Shown here piece by piece: positions 31,932-43,921 of a stretch of 64,000 nucleotides of DNA (its first letter is position 1; each line of letters begins with the position of its first letter). The notes beneath the pieces were generated by a model, which searched no databases, was not told the origin of the DNA, and was given only the letters and a program-made list of their open reading frames with translations. Source of the DNA: Deinandra increscens subsp. villosa (taxonomy: Eukaryota; Streptophyta; Magnoliopsida; Asterales; Asteraceae); assembly GCA_039602395.1 (NCBI GenBank), contig JBCNJP010000003.1, positions 70,653,917 to 70,717,916 on the forward strand. Direction: 5' to 3'. The translations under genes were made by a program, and so were the position numbers.

Positions 31932-33777
31932 TGATGTGTTCGGAAGTACGCTAAAAATACGAATTAACACCTAGACCTAACCTAGACCTAGACACACCTA
32001 AATTTTACCGAAACTACCTAAACTAGACCGAACCCTAAGGCAAGTGTACCTGTCGGATTATAGCAAAGCTAAGGAAGACCGGATATCGAACCTAGGACAC
32101 TCTATAAACAAGACTCAACCTAGGACCTAAGAATGGAAATACTGAGTAAAATTTGGGTTTTTGAATTTAGGATTTTAGATAACTAACTAAACTAACTTAA
32201 CTACCTAGCAACCGAAATCAGAAAACCTGAGGAAACTGACAGATGAGAGAGAAGTACTACCTAGACCTAGAATCCTATTCAACACTTGCAATCTTACTCG
32301 GCTATGGAAATCTATGATGGAATCAGGATCTTAATGACAACTCTAAGAAAACCCTAGTGGACCCCAGATCATTTACCGGGTGTGACGCAATAGGAAATCC
32401 TAAGAATTGAAGACGCACACTGATTGGTTAGGTCACCTCCCGGCTTGTTCCTAACGGATGTTCTAGTACTCGAATAGACAGGTCACCTTCCAGCTTGTTG
32501 CTATCCCAGACCCCTAACGATGAAAGGAGTAACTACTAACTTATAGAATTAACATGGAATAACAGGAAAATTAGAATACATAGGGAATCCCTCTCCCGAG
32601 GCAATTTAACCTAAAACCCTAACAAACCCAATTTCCCAATAGGTCTATCACCTTCCAGCTTGTTTAAACCTAGCAGCACACAAGAGTCAAGATTTTCACA
32701 AATAACCTAAACAATGATTAACCTATTAGTCAACCACATCAACTACAAACACAAAGTCACACAATTGATTACCCAACCCAAACCGAAAGATATTCGCAGA
32801 TTGAGCAGTTTAGATAATTAGTTACAACCCTAGTTCAAGTATTCATACGCATTAATCAGTAAATTAATAATTGTTTACTAGAACATCAACCAAACATACT
32901 AAATCCATAAACCAAATAAAAACACAAAGTTAAATAGTCATCATAACGGCCTAGGTAGCACCAATTGTTTAGCCAATAATCATGGTTCGAACAGAAACAC
33001 GAACAAAAACGATGTCAAGGATATTATTCATCGTTAAAAAAAAAATTAATCTAGCTATCAACCTACCTGCTTGCTTGCTTAATAATTATATTGATCAATT
33101 GCCGTGCTTGTCTGGCAGCCTGATTGTTTGAATTTCTTTCTTCTCACGTACGAACTGTATTCTGTTCTCTCCCAATTCCCTTCTGCCGTCCGACTTGTTT
33201 TTTTTCCTCCGTAGGTTTTTTTTTAATGTCGGCTCCCAATTCTTTTTTACATCTCCCAAAGTTATATGGTGGAGAGTTAATTTAATATCTTGATGTCAAA
33301 GAATTAAAATTCATTATCGATGTGGTGGAGCCGCCAAAATAGTCGGATTCAACCGACTTCTCCTTTTAATTCCTTTATCAAATTCACGAGATAATTCCTT
33401 CCAGCATGAAACTTTCACATATTTTTCACTTAGCCCCCTCAACTTTTATTAATAATACAATGCAAGTCTCTGAACTTCATAATAAACTTCTTTAGCCCTT
33501 GAACTTTGATAAAATGGCATACCATCCTCTTGAGAAATTATGTCAGCCTAACAACAATCATAATAAAACATTTTGAGCACATTTGAATCACATTTATCTT
33601 AATTAAACACAAGGCTCAAATATTTAACTAAACTCACACAAAATATACAAAAATAACTCAACACCACATTAAGACTTAAATATTATAATTGAACTAAAAA
33701 CCACATAAAATGACTCAAAACCGACTCAAACACTATACAAAATACACGGGAAATATAGATGTGTTTGCAACACATCA
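31932..33777 (-). repeat. 3' LTR of the non-autonomous element (1,846 bp)
   Basis: In element orientation (minus strand) this is the downstream LTR. It is preceded by the PPT at 33778-33794 and matches 36270-38122 nearly end to end. Confidence 0.93.
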
Positions 33778-33794
33778 AACATCCCCACACTAAC
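33778..33794 (-). other. PPT of the non-autonomous element
   Basis: The minus strand reads GTTAGTGTGGGGATGTT directly before the LTR's TGATG, the 'GTGTGGGGA' type typical of Athila/Tat elements. Confidence 0.8.
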
Positions 33795-35402
33795 TCTTTT
33801 TTCGTCCTCGAAAAATACTGCAATGGAATCATAACGAGGACTCAACCTCTAACATATTATTTCAATTCATTTTTCACAAATTTAATTATATTCTCAATCT
33901 TATAGCCTAGTTCGATTACCAGTATTTCTGTCCGACTAAACCCAAGCACCAACCGTTTAGCCCCAAATGCATCAAATTAATTTATTTAGCATATCAATCA
34001 ACTAATGGGTCCCACATTTAAGCCTTTCAATTCATCCTAATCTCGTTATTACTTTTTAGTATTAAGGCATCTTAATATTTATGTACACATATATCTTTTT
34101 AATAGTGGCTTTGCATGAACGAATGGATGGATTTATACTTATTTGAGCTCTTTTTTCATCTCTCTTTTTTTTTCTTTTCTTTTTTCCATTCAAATTTTTA
34201 TTTTTTTTTAAATAGAATTGGACTTCACCTAGAGGAGCATCCACTGAGTAGCGAGCCCGATGGGTAGCACATAGGGTATTCAGCCCATACCTAACCTAGA
34301 CTAACCTAGAGGCGTATTCTTTAAGTCGCTATCCCAAAGGGAAACACATAGGCTTCCGTATTTTATTCTATATTTTTCTTAGCTCAAACAAATGGAATGG
34401 ATTTGCGGAGGCGTCACTACTTATCGAATTTACTTTCGTAAAAAGATAAAAGTATGCCTAAATTACTAAAAAGATATACACATATGAAAATATTAAAGAT
34501 GCAAAGATTTTTTTATTATTATTCTGACAGTTTCGGAATCCTCAATCAACCTAAGGCGGGAACCCACTAAAGTATCCTGATTTATATCAATTAAGCAGAT
34601 TTTATTAATTTATTATTCTTATGATGCACAAGGATTTTTAAGCCTAATTAGTCAGCTGGGCCTACCAATACATCGAAAACTAGCTAACATGCAACTAATT
34701 ATTATATTTTTCAATTAAGCACATTCAATTAGAACGTTAAACCCCAGTTGTACTATCATTTCCCATTATGTTGCAGCAAAAATCAGGAACATTTTCTGAA
34801 TTTTTCAATTTTTTTTTGGATTTTTGGAATTTTTTCATTTTTTTGTTGTTTTTTTTAAGACTCAAACTAACTTAAAAAAACACACGACTCAAGACTAAAG
34901 ACGTAGTCTTCCCATCCCACACTTAAACGACACATTGTCCCCAATGTGAGATGGGAATAAAAATAAAAATAAAAATAAACACACTAAAATTTTTAAAAAA
35001 ATGCAAAAGAAAATAAAAGAAATTGAAAATAAATCGGAACAAACTCCCCTGATTTTAATTTGGATGAATGACAGGCGAGCTTGGTACGCAGGTTCTCCAT
35101 TGTAATCCATGAGCATCCAATGCGAATTTCACTGAACCTGCAACAAAACAAAACACAAAGACTCGACGAAACCACGATTAATCACGAAAAATAAAAATAA
35201 ATAAGAATAAAAAAAAATAAAGAAATTTGAAACGTGTTCACCTGGAACTTGGACTCTTCCAACAAAATTTCATCATCTTGAATCGCCAGAATTTCCTGCA
35301 AACACTGAAAAACACAACCGCAAAACGACAAAAACCAAAATACAAAATAAAGCAAAATCAAATAAGTTACATAAATTTTACAACTCGGGCTTCCCCGAGT
35401 TT
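33795..35402. other. internal non-coding region of the non-autonomous element
   Basis: No protein-like frame. Long T/A-rich and pyrimidine tracts (about 34150-34215, 34800-34860) are present. On the minus strand a 'cgaggacgaaaaaagagtta' phrase precedes the PPT, reminiscent of the 3' end of Tat-type elements. Confidence 0.7.
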
Positions 35403-35990
35403 TCAATTAACTCTATCAGGGGGTTTCTCCTTAATATTCTTACTAACCATGCCCCTAATCATCAAATCGTTTAAAATTCCTAGGACCCTAACTAACAAAC
35501 CTCCAAAAATCACACCTAGTAACCAGTCAACCCACCAATGTTTAAACCTACCCGGAATTAACTTAATAACTACAAGAAAGCTCAATATCGGGTCATTCTT
35601 ACAATCTGCATCATCTAACGTCCCCACACTTGAACTAAACACATGGTCATCCTTATCACTAGTTAACCTACCAAGTGGGACGTCTTCTAGAACCTCATCA
35701 CCTTCCTTCACTATCGGGTCCTCACACCTTAGCACGTCCCGAATGGAGATTGAGTACGATTCATGCTTTGGCGCTTGAGCCTCACTAAACTCACAAAATT
35801 CTTCCTCGAGTAGGACTTGTTCAGCCTTAATGGTCGGCTCCCCGTATAACATTTCTTCTAGCTTTTGCAAATCACCCTCCGGGTCAAACCGATCCTCATC
35901 TAACGCTTCTGGTGACATCGTCGTCCACTCCTCACCAAACATCTCTAACATTTGCGCTTCAAACAAATCATTCGGTTCGATTGTGACCAT
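35403..35990 (-). CDS. 195-aa ORF of the non-autonomous element: acidic N-terminus, hydrophobic C-terminus
   Basis: The only intact ORF of the element starts at ATG 35990 in a good context (cgccATGG), about 255 bases after the PBS, where gag would begin. Residues 1-130 are strongly acidic (MLEMFGEEW, QVLLEEEFCEF, KEGDEVLEDV). Residues about 134-175 are hydrophobic, with two stretches (ILSFLVVIKLI and WWVDWLLGVIFGGLLVRVLG) that could span or touch a membrane. The end is basic (SKNIKEKPPDRVN). There is no zinc knuckle, protease or RT motif. I do not recognise the family. An intact frame in a young element suggests it has been kept, for example for packaging or as a leftover gag fragment. A chance survival is possible. 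Confidence 0.6.
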   Translation of the reverse strand: MVTIEPNDLFEAQMLEMFGEEWTTMSPEALDEDRFDPEGDLQKLEEMLYGEPTIKAEQVLLEEEFCEFSEAQAPKHESYSISIRDVLRCEDPIVKEGDEVLEDVPLGRLTSDKDDHVFSSSVGTLDDADCKNDPILSFLVVIKLIPGRFKHWWVDWLLGVIFGGLLVRVLGILNDLMIRGMVSKNIKEKPPDRVN

Positions 35991-36020
35991 GGCGAAAACA
36001 CAAAAGAAATAAATACAAAA

Positions 36021-36070
36021 TAATCATAATAATAATAATAATAACAATAATAATAATAATAATAATAATA

Positions 36071-36112
<42 letters not shown>

Positions 36113-36113
36113 T
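36021..36113. repeat. (AAT)n microsatellite in the element's 5' leader
   Basis: About 30 AAT units with a few interruptions lie between PBS and ORF, so they would be in the 5' untranslated RNA. Confidence 0.95.
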
Positions 36114-36245
36114 AAGAAAACAAATAGAATCGAGAACTAACCTAAAACATTAGACATAAAAAACAAACCTAAAACTCTAAACACAAAAATGAAAACACTC
36201 AAATTTCCTAATCACGACCTAAGTTAATCTTGCTATTGCCAAGTG

Positions 36246-36263
36246 TCCCCGGCAACGGCGCCA
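36246..36263 (-). other. primer binding site of the non-autonomous element
   Basis: The minus strand reads TGGCGCCGTTGCCGGGGA a few bases after the LTR end. I recognise this phrase from the PBS region of plant Athila/Tat-type Gypsy elements. Confidence 0.8.
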
Positions 36264-36269
36264 AAAACT

Positions 36270-38122
36270 TGATGTGTTCGGAAGTACGCTAAAAATACGA
36301 ATTAACACCTAGACCTAACCTAGACCTAGACACACCTAAATTTTACCGAAACTACCTAAACTAGACCGAACCCTAAGGCAAGTGTACCTGTCGGATTATA
36401 GCAAAGCTAAGGAAGACCGAATATCGAACCTAGGACACTCTATAAACAAGACTCAACCTAGGACCTAAGAATGGAAATACTGAGTAAAATTTGGGTTTTT
36501 GAATTTAGGATTTTAGATAACTAACTAAACTAACTTAACTACCTAGCAAACCGAAATCAGAAAACCTGAGGAAACTGACAGATGAGAGAGAAGTACTACC
36601 TAGACCTAGAATCCTATTCAACACTTGCAATCTTACTCGGCTATGGAAATCTATGATGGAATCAGGATCTTAATGACAACTCTAAGAAAACCCTAGTGGA
36701 CCCCAGATCATTTACCGGGTGTGACGCAATAGGAAATCCTAAGAATTGAAGACGCACACTGATTGGTTAGGTCACCTCCCGGCTTGTTCCTAACGGATGT
36801 TCTAGTACTCGAACAGACAAGTCACCTTCCAGCTTGTTCCGATCCCAGACACCTAACGATGAAAGGAGTAACTACTAACTTATAGAATTAACATGGAATA
36901 ACAGGAAAATTAGAATACATAGGGAATCCCTCTCCCGAGGCAATTTAACCTAAAACCCTAACAAACCCAATTTCCCAATAGGTCTATCACCTTCCAGCTT
37001 GTTTAAACCTAGCAGCACACAAGAGTCAAGATTTTCATCAAATAACCTAAACAATGATTAACCTATTAGTCAACCACATCAACTACAAACACAAAGTCAC
37101 GCAATTGATTACCCAACCCAAACCGAAAGACATTCGCAGATTGAGCAGTTTAGATAATTAGTTACAACCCTAGTTCAAGTATTCATACGCATTAATCAGT
37201 AAATTAATAATTATTTACTAGAACATCAACCAAACATACTAAATCCATAAACCAAATAAAAACACAAAGTTAAATAGTCATCATAACGGCCTAGGTAGCA
37301 CCAATTGTTTAGCCAATAATCATGGTTCGAACAGAAACACGAACAAAAACGATGTCAAGGATATTGTTCATCGTTAAAGAAAATAAATTAATCTAGCTAC
37401 CAACCTACCTGCTTGCTTGCTTAATAATTATATTGATCAATTGAGGTGCTTGTCTGGCAGCCTGATTGTTTGAATTTCTTTCTTCTCACGTACGTACTGT
37501 ATTCTATTCTCTCCCAATTCCCTTCTACCGTCCGACTTGTTTTTTTTTTCCTCCGTAGGTTTTTTTTTTAATGTCGGCTCCCAATTCTTTTTTAGATCTC
37601 CCAAAGTTATATGGTGGAGAGTTAATTTAATGTCTTGATGTCAAAGAATTAAAATTCATTATCGATGTGGTGGAGCCGCCAAAATAGTCAGATTCAACCG
37701 ACTTCTCCTTTTAATTCCTTTATCAAATTCACGAGATAATTCCTTCCAGCATGAAACTTTCACATATTTTTCACTTAGCCCCCTCAACTTTTATTAATAA
37801 TACAATGCAAGTCTCTGAACTTCATAATAAACTTCTTTAGCCCTTGAACTTTGATAAAATGGCATACCATCCTCTTGAGCAATTATGTCAGCCTAACAAC
37901 AATCATAATAAAACATTTTGAGCACATTTGAATCACATTTATCTTAATTAAACACAAGGCTCAAATATTTAACTAAACTCACACATATTATACAAAAATA
38001 ACTCAACACCATATTAAGACTCAAATATTATAATTGAACTAAAAAGCACATAAAATGACTCAAAACCTACTCAAACACTATACAAAATACACGTGAAATA
38101 TAGATGTGTTTGCAACACATCA
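36270..38122 (-). repeat. 5' LTR of the non-autonomous element (1,853 bp)
   Basis: Upstream LTR in element orientation, followed by the PBS at 36246-36263. It differs from the partner by scattered substitutions and small indels only. Confidence 0.93.
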
Positions 38123-38700
38123 GGTTCCCAAACATGATGGTCTTTCAGAAAATAATCAAAAGAGATGGAATGTGAAAAAGGTGGTAAATCAGTGTTACCT
38201 ACCTAAAGGGGTGTATAAAAAACACTTCAAACAATTTGATGAAGTTATAGATAATAAATCAAACGTCTATCAAATTCCACCAAAAAGGGTTCAGGGTAAA
38301 GGGAAAGAGAACCATCAGCCCACGAATGTCATTTCCAATGATGGTCGTGTGAATTATAATGAACTTACAAAGCCCACTCCAATGCCCAACAAAAGCAAGA
38401 AACCCAAAACAAAGGTTCCCACAACCCCAATTCCCAATCTTTCAAAGAGAATGTGCTTAAAAGAAATAACTTTCAATGATTCTGCAGGTATACCCAGAAC
38501 AACTATGGCCTGGGTACTTATGGCTAACTAATCTCTCAATGTGTGGAGGAACAGTCAAGGAGGACTTTCATTAACATTTCTTTGTTTCTGATAGTGATTG
38601 TTCAAGGCACAGGAAGGAGGCATCTCTTCACTACATGACATGCATATTTTCAATGGAGAGTTGTTCTCCTTGTGAGAGGTAAAAGTGTTTATTTCAGCAA
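38123..38700 (+). pseudogene. Copia gag continuation and protease remnant, plus strand
   Basis: After the duplicated GGTTC the gag frame resumes (VPKHDGLSENNQKRWNVKKV) through a Lys/Pro-rich stretch to a stop near 38530. In another frame, VSDSDCSRHRKEASLHYM at about 38585-38640 matches the Copia protease site region (normally DSGCSRHMT), with the glycine of the active triad replaced by Asp. It then stops being recognisable. The rest of pol is missing and the element's 3' region starts at about 38730. Confidence 0.75.
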
Positions 38701-38729
38701 GGTACTGTCTGGATTGATTGTTTCTTGAC

Positions 38730-40699
38730 TAGGTATGGTTCTGCATAAAACAAAACCCTATTCTGGAAAATTGTCAAAAGAAAAACTTTGCAGGTTAGCG
38801 TGGCTAATTTTGTCTTATAGTGTGTTAGTGTACTGTGTTAGTGTGCCTATTAAAAAAAATGTGTGTGTGATTATTAAAAATCAAAAAATGAAGGGGAAGA
38901 ATAGAAAAGATGAAAATGTTGACCCCTAAAAAATATTGTGTTTTTTAATTTTTAATCTTTTGTTTGTGTGTTTGAGAAGGTGGGAAATGAAATAAATTTC
39001 CAGGCGTTTGGTGGCCGACACACGTAAAGTGGATGCGAAAAGCAGCGATTCGTGGTTGATGTGCTTGGTAGGCTGAGCTGTAATCAATAAAGAGGTATGT
39101 ATTGTAACTACACTTAAAGATAACGTATGAGGCCTGATAGGAAGCACACACTTAGGCTAGTACAATTTCCATTTGACTGTGTGTTAGGGTTCCTGAGACA
39201 CACGCTCGATTCTGAGTTCTGATGCTATGCTCAAAAGTCCCATCCCCTCTGCTTTGCGTGAGCAATGACCTGGGGATGTTATACGTGAGTCAGGCCTCCT
39301 CTATTCTGCGATGGCAGAGACCAGGAGCCTCTCTGATCCACGTACCAAATAAAGATCACATTGTACATTACATTATAAAACCAAAAAGATGCCAATATGC
39401 ACAAATCAAAAGAGACCCTCAAGCGTCCAAAACCCTTAAGCCCTGTCACTGATGAGAGCATTATTAAAAATGTTTCAAAAATTCAGTTGACGCTGTATAT
39501 TATCCCAAAAATCTCCGTGATCTATTATTTCTCTTCTCAACCCAGTCTGGAGCATGGTGTTAGGCTTAAGGAAAGGTGTCGTGAAAAATTGTGGTAGGGA
39601 AAACTGCCACACTTGATGGAATGTACACTTTATACCTAGGACTTATGTGTGTGGAATTGATGTTCATCATAATTAATACACCTAAAAGATAAAATAAAGT
39701 GACAACCTGCCCAAGTAAGAGAAAGTAGCTTGAGTTTAAAATGGATAAATATACCGGCAATCACCAGAACGTGTGAAGTAGCTGAAGCTGAAACGGGTTC
39801 CTCAGCCTCAGACAGTCTGGTATCATCCCTAATTTACCTTCTCTTGTGTGAGTTGTTAGATAGTTATTTAATATTATTTTTTCTAGTGTGAGTGTTTTAA
39901 TTTTCTTTCTTGAGTTTATGATTTGGCCAGGTTAATTTAAAGGTTTTAATAAGTTTTTATGGGTTTTGTGCAAGAAAGTATCTCCTGTCCAGAATCTCAG
40001 GGGGAGAAAATGTGAAGTGAGTCATTGGGTTCAGGGGAAGTATTTAAAGGAAACCCGTAATTAATGTTAGGGTTTGTGTTAAATTATGTTGATCTCCTGC
40101 TAACCCAGTAACCAGTCATCATTTGCTGGTTAGTGTTTGTTCCATGTTGTGCTTGACAGGTTAAGTGGAAAAGACACCACATGGACAAGAAGGTCAAGGA
40201 CTCAATTGACCAAAGCAAGAACTCTGCTACTGATCAAGTTAAAGAACCAACCGGAAAAGGACTTACCCTATGCTTAGGGGAAGTTTGTTGGTTGTTCAAG
40301 TAAAGCTTCCAAAGACACCGTTCTCAAGTTTAGGGGAAGCTAATTAAAGAAAAGATGCAGAGCAGTCACAACAAGAAATTCTGCCAAGACAGAGGTTTTC
40401 AAAAATTTATCCTCTGAAGTCACAAGCAAGTCAAGACAGTTACTACTGATTCAACAATGACTCAATAGTTTTCAAGAAGAAGCAAGTATTTGAGAATCCT
40501 CCTCTCATTACTTGTTCATCATTTGCAGTTCAAGATGATGCTGATAAAGAGAAAGAGCCATCAATCATCCCACATGCTACCCAATGAAGATTGTTAAAGA
40601 AAAAGAATCTTCATCAACCCATGATCAAGCCAAGGAGAAGATTGCAAGTCTGAAAATTGAAAGTAGAAGACATTTAATATCACAAGCCAAGGGGAAGAT
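38730..40699 (+). mobile_element. Sirevirus 3' region with repeated polypurine tracts, plus strand
   Basis: From about 38945 to 40075 it is the inverted twin of 26046-27115. From 39990 on, purine-rich GGGGA(A/G) phrases recur: tcagggggagaaaa (39998), tcaggggaag (40030), taggggaag (40276 and 40333) and aaggggaagat (40688), the last abutting the LTR. Multiple PPT copies upstream of the 3' LTR are a known hallmark of Sireviruses. No coding frame is convincing. Confidence 0.75.
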
Positions 40700-41231
40700 T
40701 GTAAGGGAATAATTTGTGGCTTGTGTATTAAATCATCACCTGGCGGACTATTTTGAAGGCCTATGTGATAGAATAGGTGAAAATTAGTTGGGTTATGGGT
40801 ATATTGGGTCATTGGGCCAATTTAGACATGTTTGGGCTCATTTAGAATGAGTTTAGGTGGAGTTTTATGGGCTTATGTGGTCCAATACGGGAATTTGGTG
40901 TTAATTAGGGTTTTAGGAGTGGCTTGTTGACCAAGCATATCCTCCCATATATAAGGAATATGTGGGTGACTAATTTAGAGTTGTTGGTTTTGTATTTTGT
41001 CAAGGTGTAATCGAAATTCTCTAAAAATTCTCTCTTAGAGAATTTCGAATTCCTCAAGGTGTGTGGGAATCGATTGCATTCAAGCTTTCTATAACTGGTT
41101 TGAGTTTTCATCTTGTGTTAATCGTTTCTTTAGTATTTTACTCAATCATACTTGAATCATCTATAAACACCGGATTCCGTACGGTGACTTATAGACTTGA
41201 TATCGCGTGAGGAGAGATTTCGATCCTTACA
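40700..41231 (+). repeat. Sirevirus-like 3' LTR (532 bp)
   Basis: Its ends are inverted: TGTAAGG..CCTTACA. The PPT aaggggaagat lies directly on its left, and accessory unit copy 2 resumes directly on its right. Comparison with copy 1 (about 17765) fixes the right border inside the codons for FNDAGGDP. The matching 5' LTR and the first ~120 codons of copy 2 are not in the window on the expected side. The likely target duplicate is ATGAT. Confidence 0.85.
40948..40956 (+). promoter_or_regulatory. putative LTR TATA box
   Basis: TATATAAGG lies in the middle of the 532-bp LTR, at a position suited to starting the element transcript. Prediction only. Confidence 0.4.
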
Positions 41232-42414
41232 ATGATGCAGGAGGTGATCCTGATTACAAGTCTGAATTGTACTTGAAGACTTACGAAGCAATTGGGTATG
41301 GGGTGACTTAACTTGTGGGACCATCAAAAAGGGACAACTACCCTATGTTTGGTGATATCTTGCTCACCATTCTCCACTGCCTATCTCACAAGAAAACTGC
41401 ATGGGATGAACTTGCTGCACCTCAATCATCCGCTTTTCATGGATTGGTAAATGGGCTCAACTTTAACTTTCCAAAAATGATATTTGATAGAATGCTGGAA
41501 AATCTAAAACCTATAAGGATCTTTTAAATGCACCCTAGATTCATCCAACACATTCTCAATTGTGAATTTCCAAATCTGCAAATCTCTGATCAACATCTTG
41601 AACTAAAATCTTTTACAAGTAAAACATTTTCTAACATGTAAGTGAACAAAATTGTTTTTCTTGGTAAAGACACATCACACCCTATGCCTAAGGCTAGGAC
41701 TGCTCCTAGTGACAACATTGTTACACCAACAAGTGCTGAGCCCACACCAGACCGACCATCCTCTTCCACTGATATACAAATTCCCACTAAGAGGAAGATG
41801 ATGTTCACATCAAAAACCACACCCAAAAATACCACACGCACTCCACAATCACCTAAAAGGAAGAGGACTAGGTCTCCTTTATCTAGACCCTCCACAGGAC
41901 TACCTCAGAATGAGGTTGATATATCACCTACGCCACATGAAGTAGATTCCCCAACCCTTATTGCAGGGAATATACTGCTGGACTTGGTTCAATCACCCAA
42001 CCCACATTCTGCTGATAAGGTGACTTGTAGTAGTGATGAAGCAAGTCAGGTGTAAAGGGCTGACACTACTCATGAAATCCCATTGGACCCTGAGGACAGT
42101 GCCAACATCATTAAGACCCAATCCACGACAACTGTTTCTATTAGGGAACCTATTCAGGAACCTTTGATTGACAACAGGAATCCCAGGTGCCAAGAAACCA
42201 TGGGTGCTGAGTATGAACAAGGTCGGCTTGTTTGCTCTTCTTTGCTCAAAGATACTGGCAACACACCCGTTGAGAGCAGCAAGACACATACTGAATTGAT
42301 GGTTCGATGTACAAAACTTGAAAATGAATTGGCAGTTCTCCGTGCAATTGTGAGAGCTCAATAAGAAGGAATTGAACGGTTGAAGGCAGGACAATCTGTG
42401 AAAGCCACTGATAG
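41232..42414 (+). pseudogene. Large accessory ORF, N-terminal exon (copy 2, 5'-truncated)
   Basis: It begins mid-codon at the Sirevirus LTR with NDAGGDPDYKSELYLKTYEA and matches copy 1 closely. Independent lesions include a one-base loss in 'gggtatggggtgac', TAA in place of Tyr at IF*MHPRF, TAA at NM*VNK and a TAA near 42053. Unlike copy 1 it keeps the correct frame at GKDTSHPMPKAR (41664-41690), which shows copy 1 lost a base. It ends at the intact donor GATAG|GTAAGT (42414). Confidence 0.65.
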
Positions 42415-42490
42415 GTAAGTTTGTCAACCATACATTGAAATGAAATTCGCATGTCAAATTAGATTTAATTCAAAATAGGATCTTGCACAG
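42415..42490 (+). other. 76-bp intron in copy 2
   Basis: GTAAGTTTGT donor and TCTTGCACAG acceptor, with a stop-containing AT-rich interior. Splicing joins the coiled-coil end to the SSSDVDEVEQ repeat exon in frame with an open reading frame, so the large ORF was an intron-containing gene. Confidence 0.6.
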
Positions 42491-43843
42491 GGTGTCTTCC
42501 TCAGATGTTGATGAAGTTGAACAAGTTGATCCGGTTGAACAATTTGATCCGGTTGAACAACTGCATCCAGAGGAAGAAGGCCATGTTGATCCAGTTGAAC
42601 AACTTGATCCGGTTGAACAACTTCAACTGGAGGAAGAAGGCCATGTTGATCCGGTTGAACAACTTGATCCGGAGGAAGAAGACCATGTTGATCCAGCTGA
42701 ACTAGTTGATCCGGTTAAATAACTTCTTCGGGTGCAAGTGACTGCTGATAATCAGATGAGCACAAGTGTGATGAGTGATCTACAAACCATGAATGTGGAG
42801 ATAGCTCCTGAAGCTCTATCATTCATGAGAAAAATGATGATTAGGAATACTCTTAACTGCACTTGGTTAAGGTGTGCTCCATCTCTGCCCATCATTCCTA
42901 TTTTAAAGCCTAGTGCTCCATCTTTGCCCATCATTCCTCTTTTAAAGCCTAGTGCTCCATCTCTGCCCATCATTCCTGTTTTAAAGCCTTGTGGTCCCCC
43001 TCATACTCCTGAAACAGAAAAGGTTGTTGAAGATGGTGTTGAAGAAGATGTACTCAAAGACAAAGTGTTTGCAGCTGTTAAAGAGACAAAGCCTGTGGAG
43101 CCAAAGACTTAACCTACTGATGAGAATGATTTTTCTGCAGAAGCAATCAGATTCAGGAAAGGAAAAATGGTGATGCCCCAGTACCAATCAGATTCTGACA
43201 AGGTGTTTCCAGCTATTAAGAAGACAAAGCCTCCAACATTCATTTATGATCAACAAGTATCTCTCCCAGAAGATGAGGTAAACATGATAAAGCGGGCACT
43301 TGCCGATGCTAAGAAAGCTGAACAAATAAAAAGGGATGGAGACATGGCCTTGGCATTCAAACTAGAAGGAGACATGCTGCGTTATTCAAATGATAAAGTA
43401 ATAATGGGGCTGATAAATGAAATCAAGAGAAGCTCTATTGATGAAAAATAGCAACGATGGACTTTGAGAAGGAGACAAGAAAAAGAAGAATGGCCACAGA
43501 ATCTGACAAGGAGATCAAAGCTGAACAAGAAAAGATCAGACTGTCAGATAACCTTCACAATGCCAAACTCCTTATGAAGTTCATAGATATTATCATAGCC
43601 AGGGGATGGGCAACTCTTGAACAAGCAAATTTAATGACTGCTAATCAGTTATGCGATATGATGTCCAGGGTTGTTCAAGAGGATGGTGAATTAAAACTGA
43701 AGGAAAATATAGATGCTGAGGAAAGGCAAGAGAAGATAAAAAGGGAAGAAGAGATACAGAAAATCCTAGAAAAACCTATGACAGAGGAAGAAGAACTCAA
43801 GCTTCTCAAATGCTATTTCATTAAGATGAGGGGGGAGGACTAA
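42491..43843 (+). pseudogene. Large accessory ORF, central repeat exon (copy 2)
   Basis: Acidic DPVEQL / PEEEGHV repeats (42520-42720) are followed by three APSLPIIPxLKPS repeats (42880-43000), then TAA at 43110 (shared with copy 1). The reopened frame MVMPQYQSDSDKVF..PPTFIYDQQ ends at a second shared stop (43449-43451, SIDEK*). A Lys/Glu-rich coiled-coil-like frame (43457-43843) with LMTANQLCDMMSRVVQEDGE follows. At 43362-43374 it carries the single gaagg that is the empty site for copy 1's 4.4 kb solo LTR. Predicted to be largely disordered or helical. Function unknown. Confidence 0.6.
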
Positions 43844-43921
43844 AAAAAGATCAATCCTTCTGGTATTAATAGCTTGAGAATAAATTATTCAAATACCATA
43901 CATGAACATAACAAAATCTAA

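Larger units (their letters stand above)
31932..38122 (-). mobile_element. complete non-autonomous LTR retrotransposon (6.2 kb)
   Basis: Both ends read TGATGTGTT / AACACATCA. The 5-bp target duplicate GGTTC flanks it (31927-31931 and 38123-38127). Two 1.85-kb LTRs enclose 2.5 kb. PBS and PPT place transcription on the minus strand. The interior has no RT, RNase H or integrase, only one ORF at 35403-35990. The PBS phrase TGGCGCCGTTGCCGGGGA and the PPT context are of the Athila/Tat Gypsy type, so I infer mobilisation in trans by such an element. The LTRs differ at a few dozen positions by eye, meaning a fairly young insertion into an already rearranged Copia gag. Confidence 0.93.

Noticed and set aside
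31145..31954. Gag frame continuing to 31954 as a real C-terminus
   Set aside because: The last codons are LTR sequence; the true frame resumes at 38123 after the inserted element.
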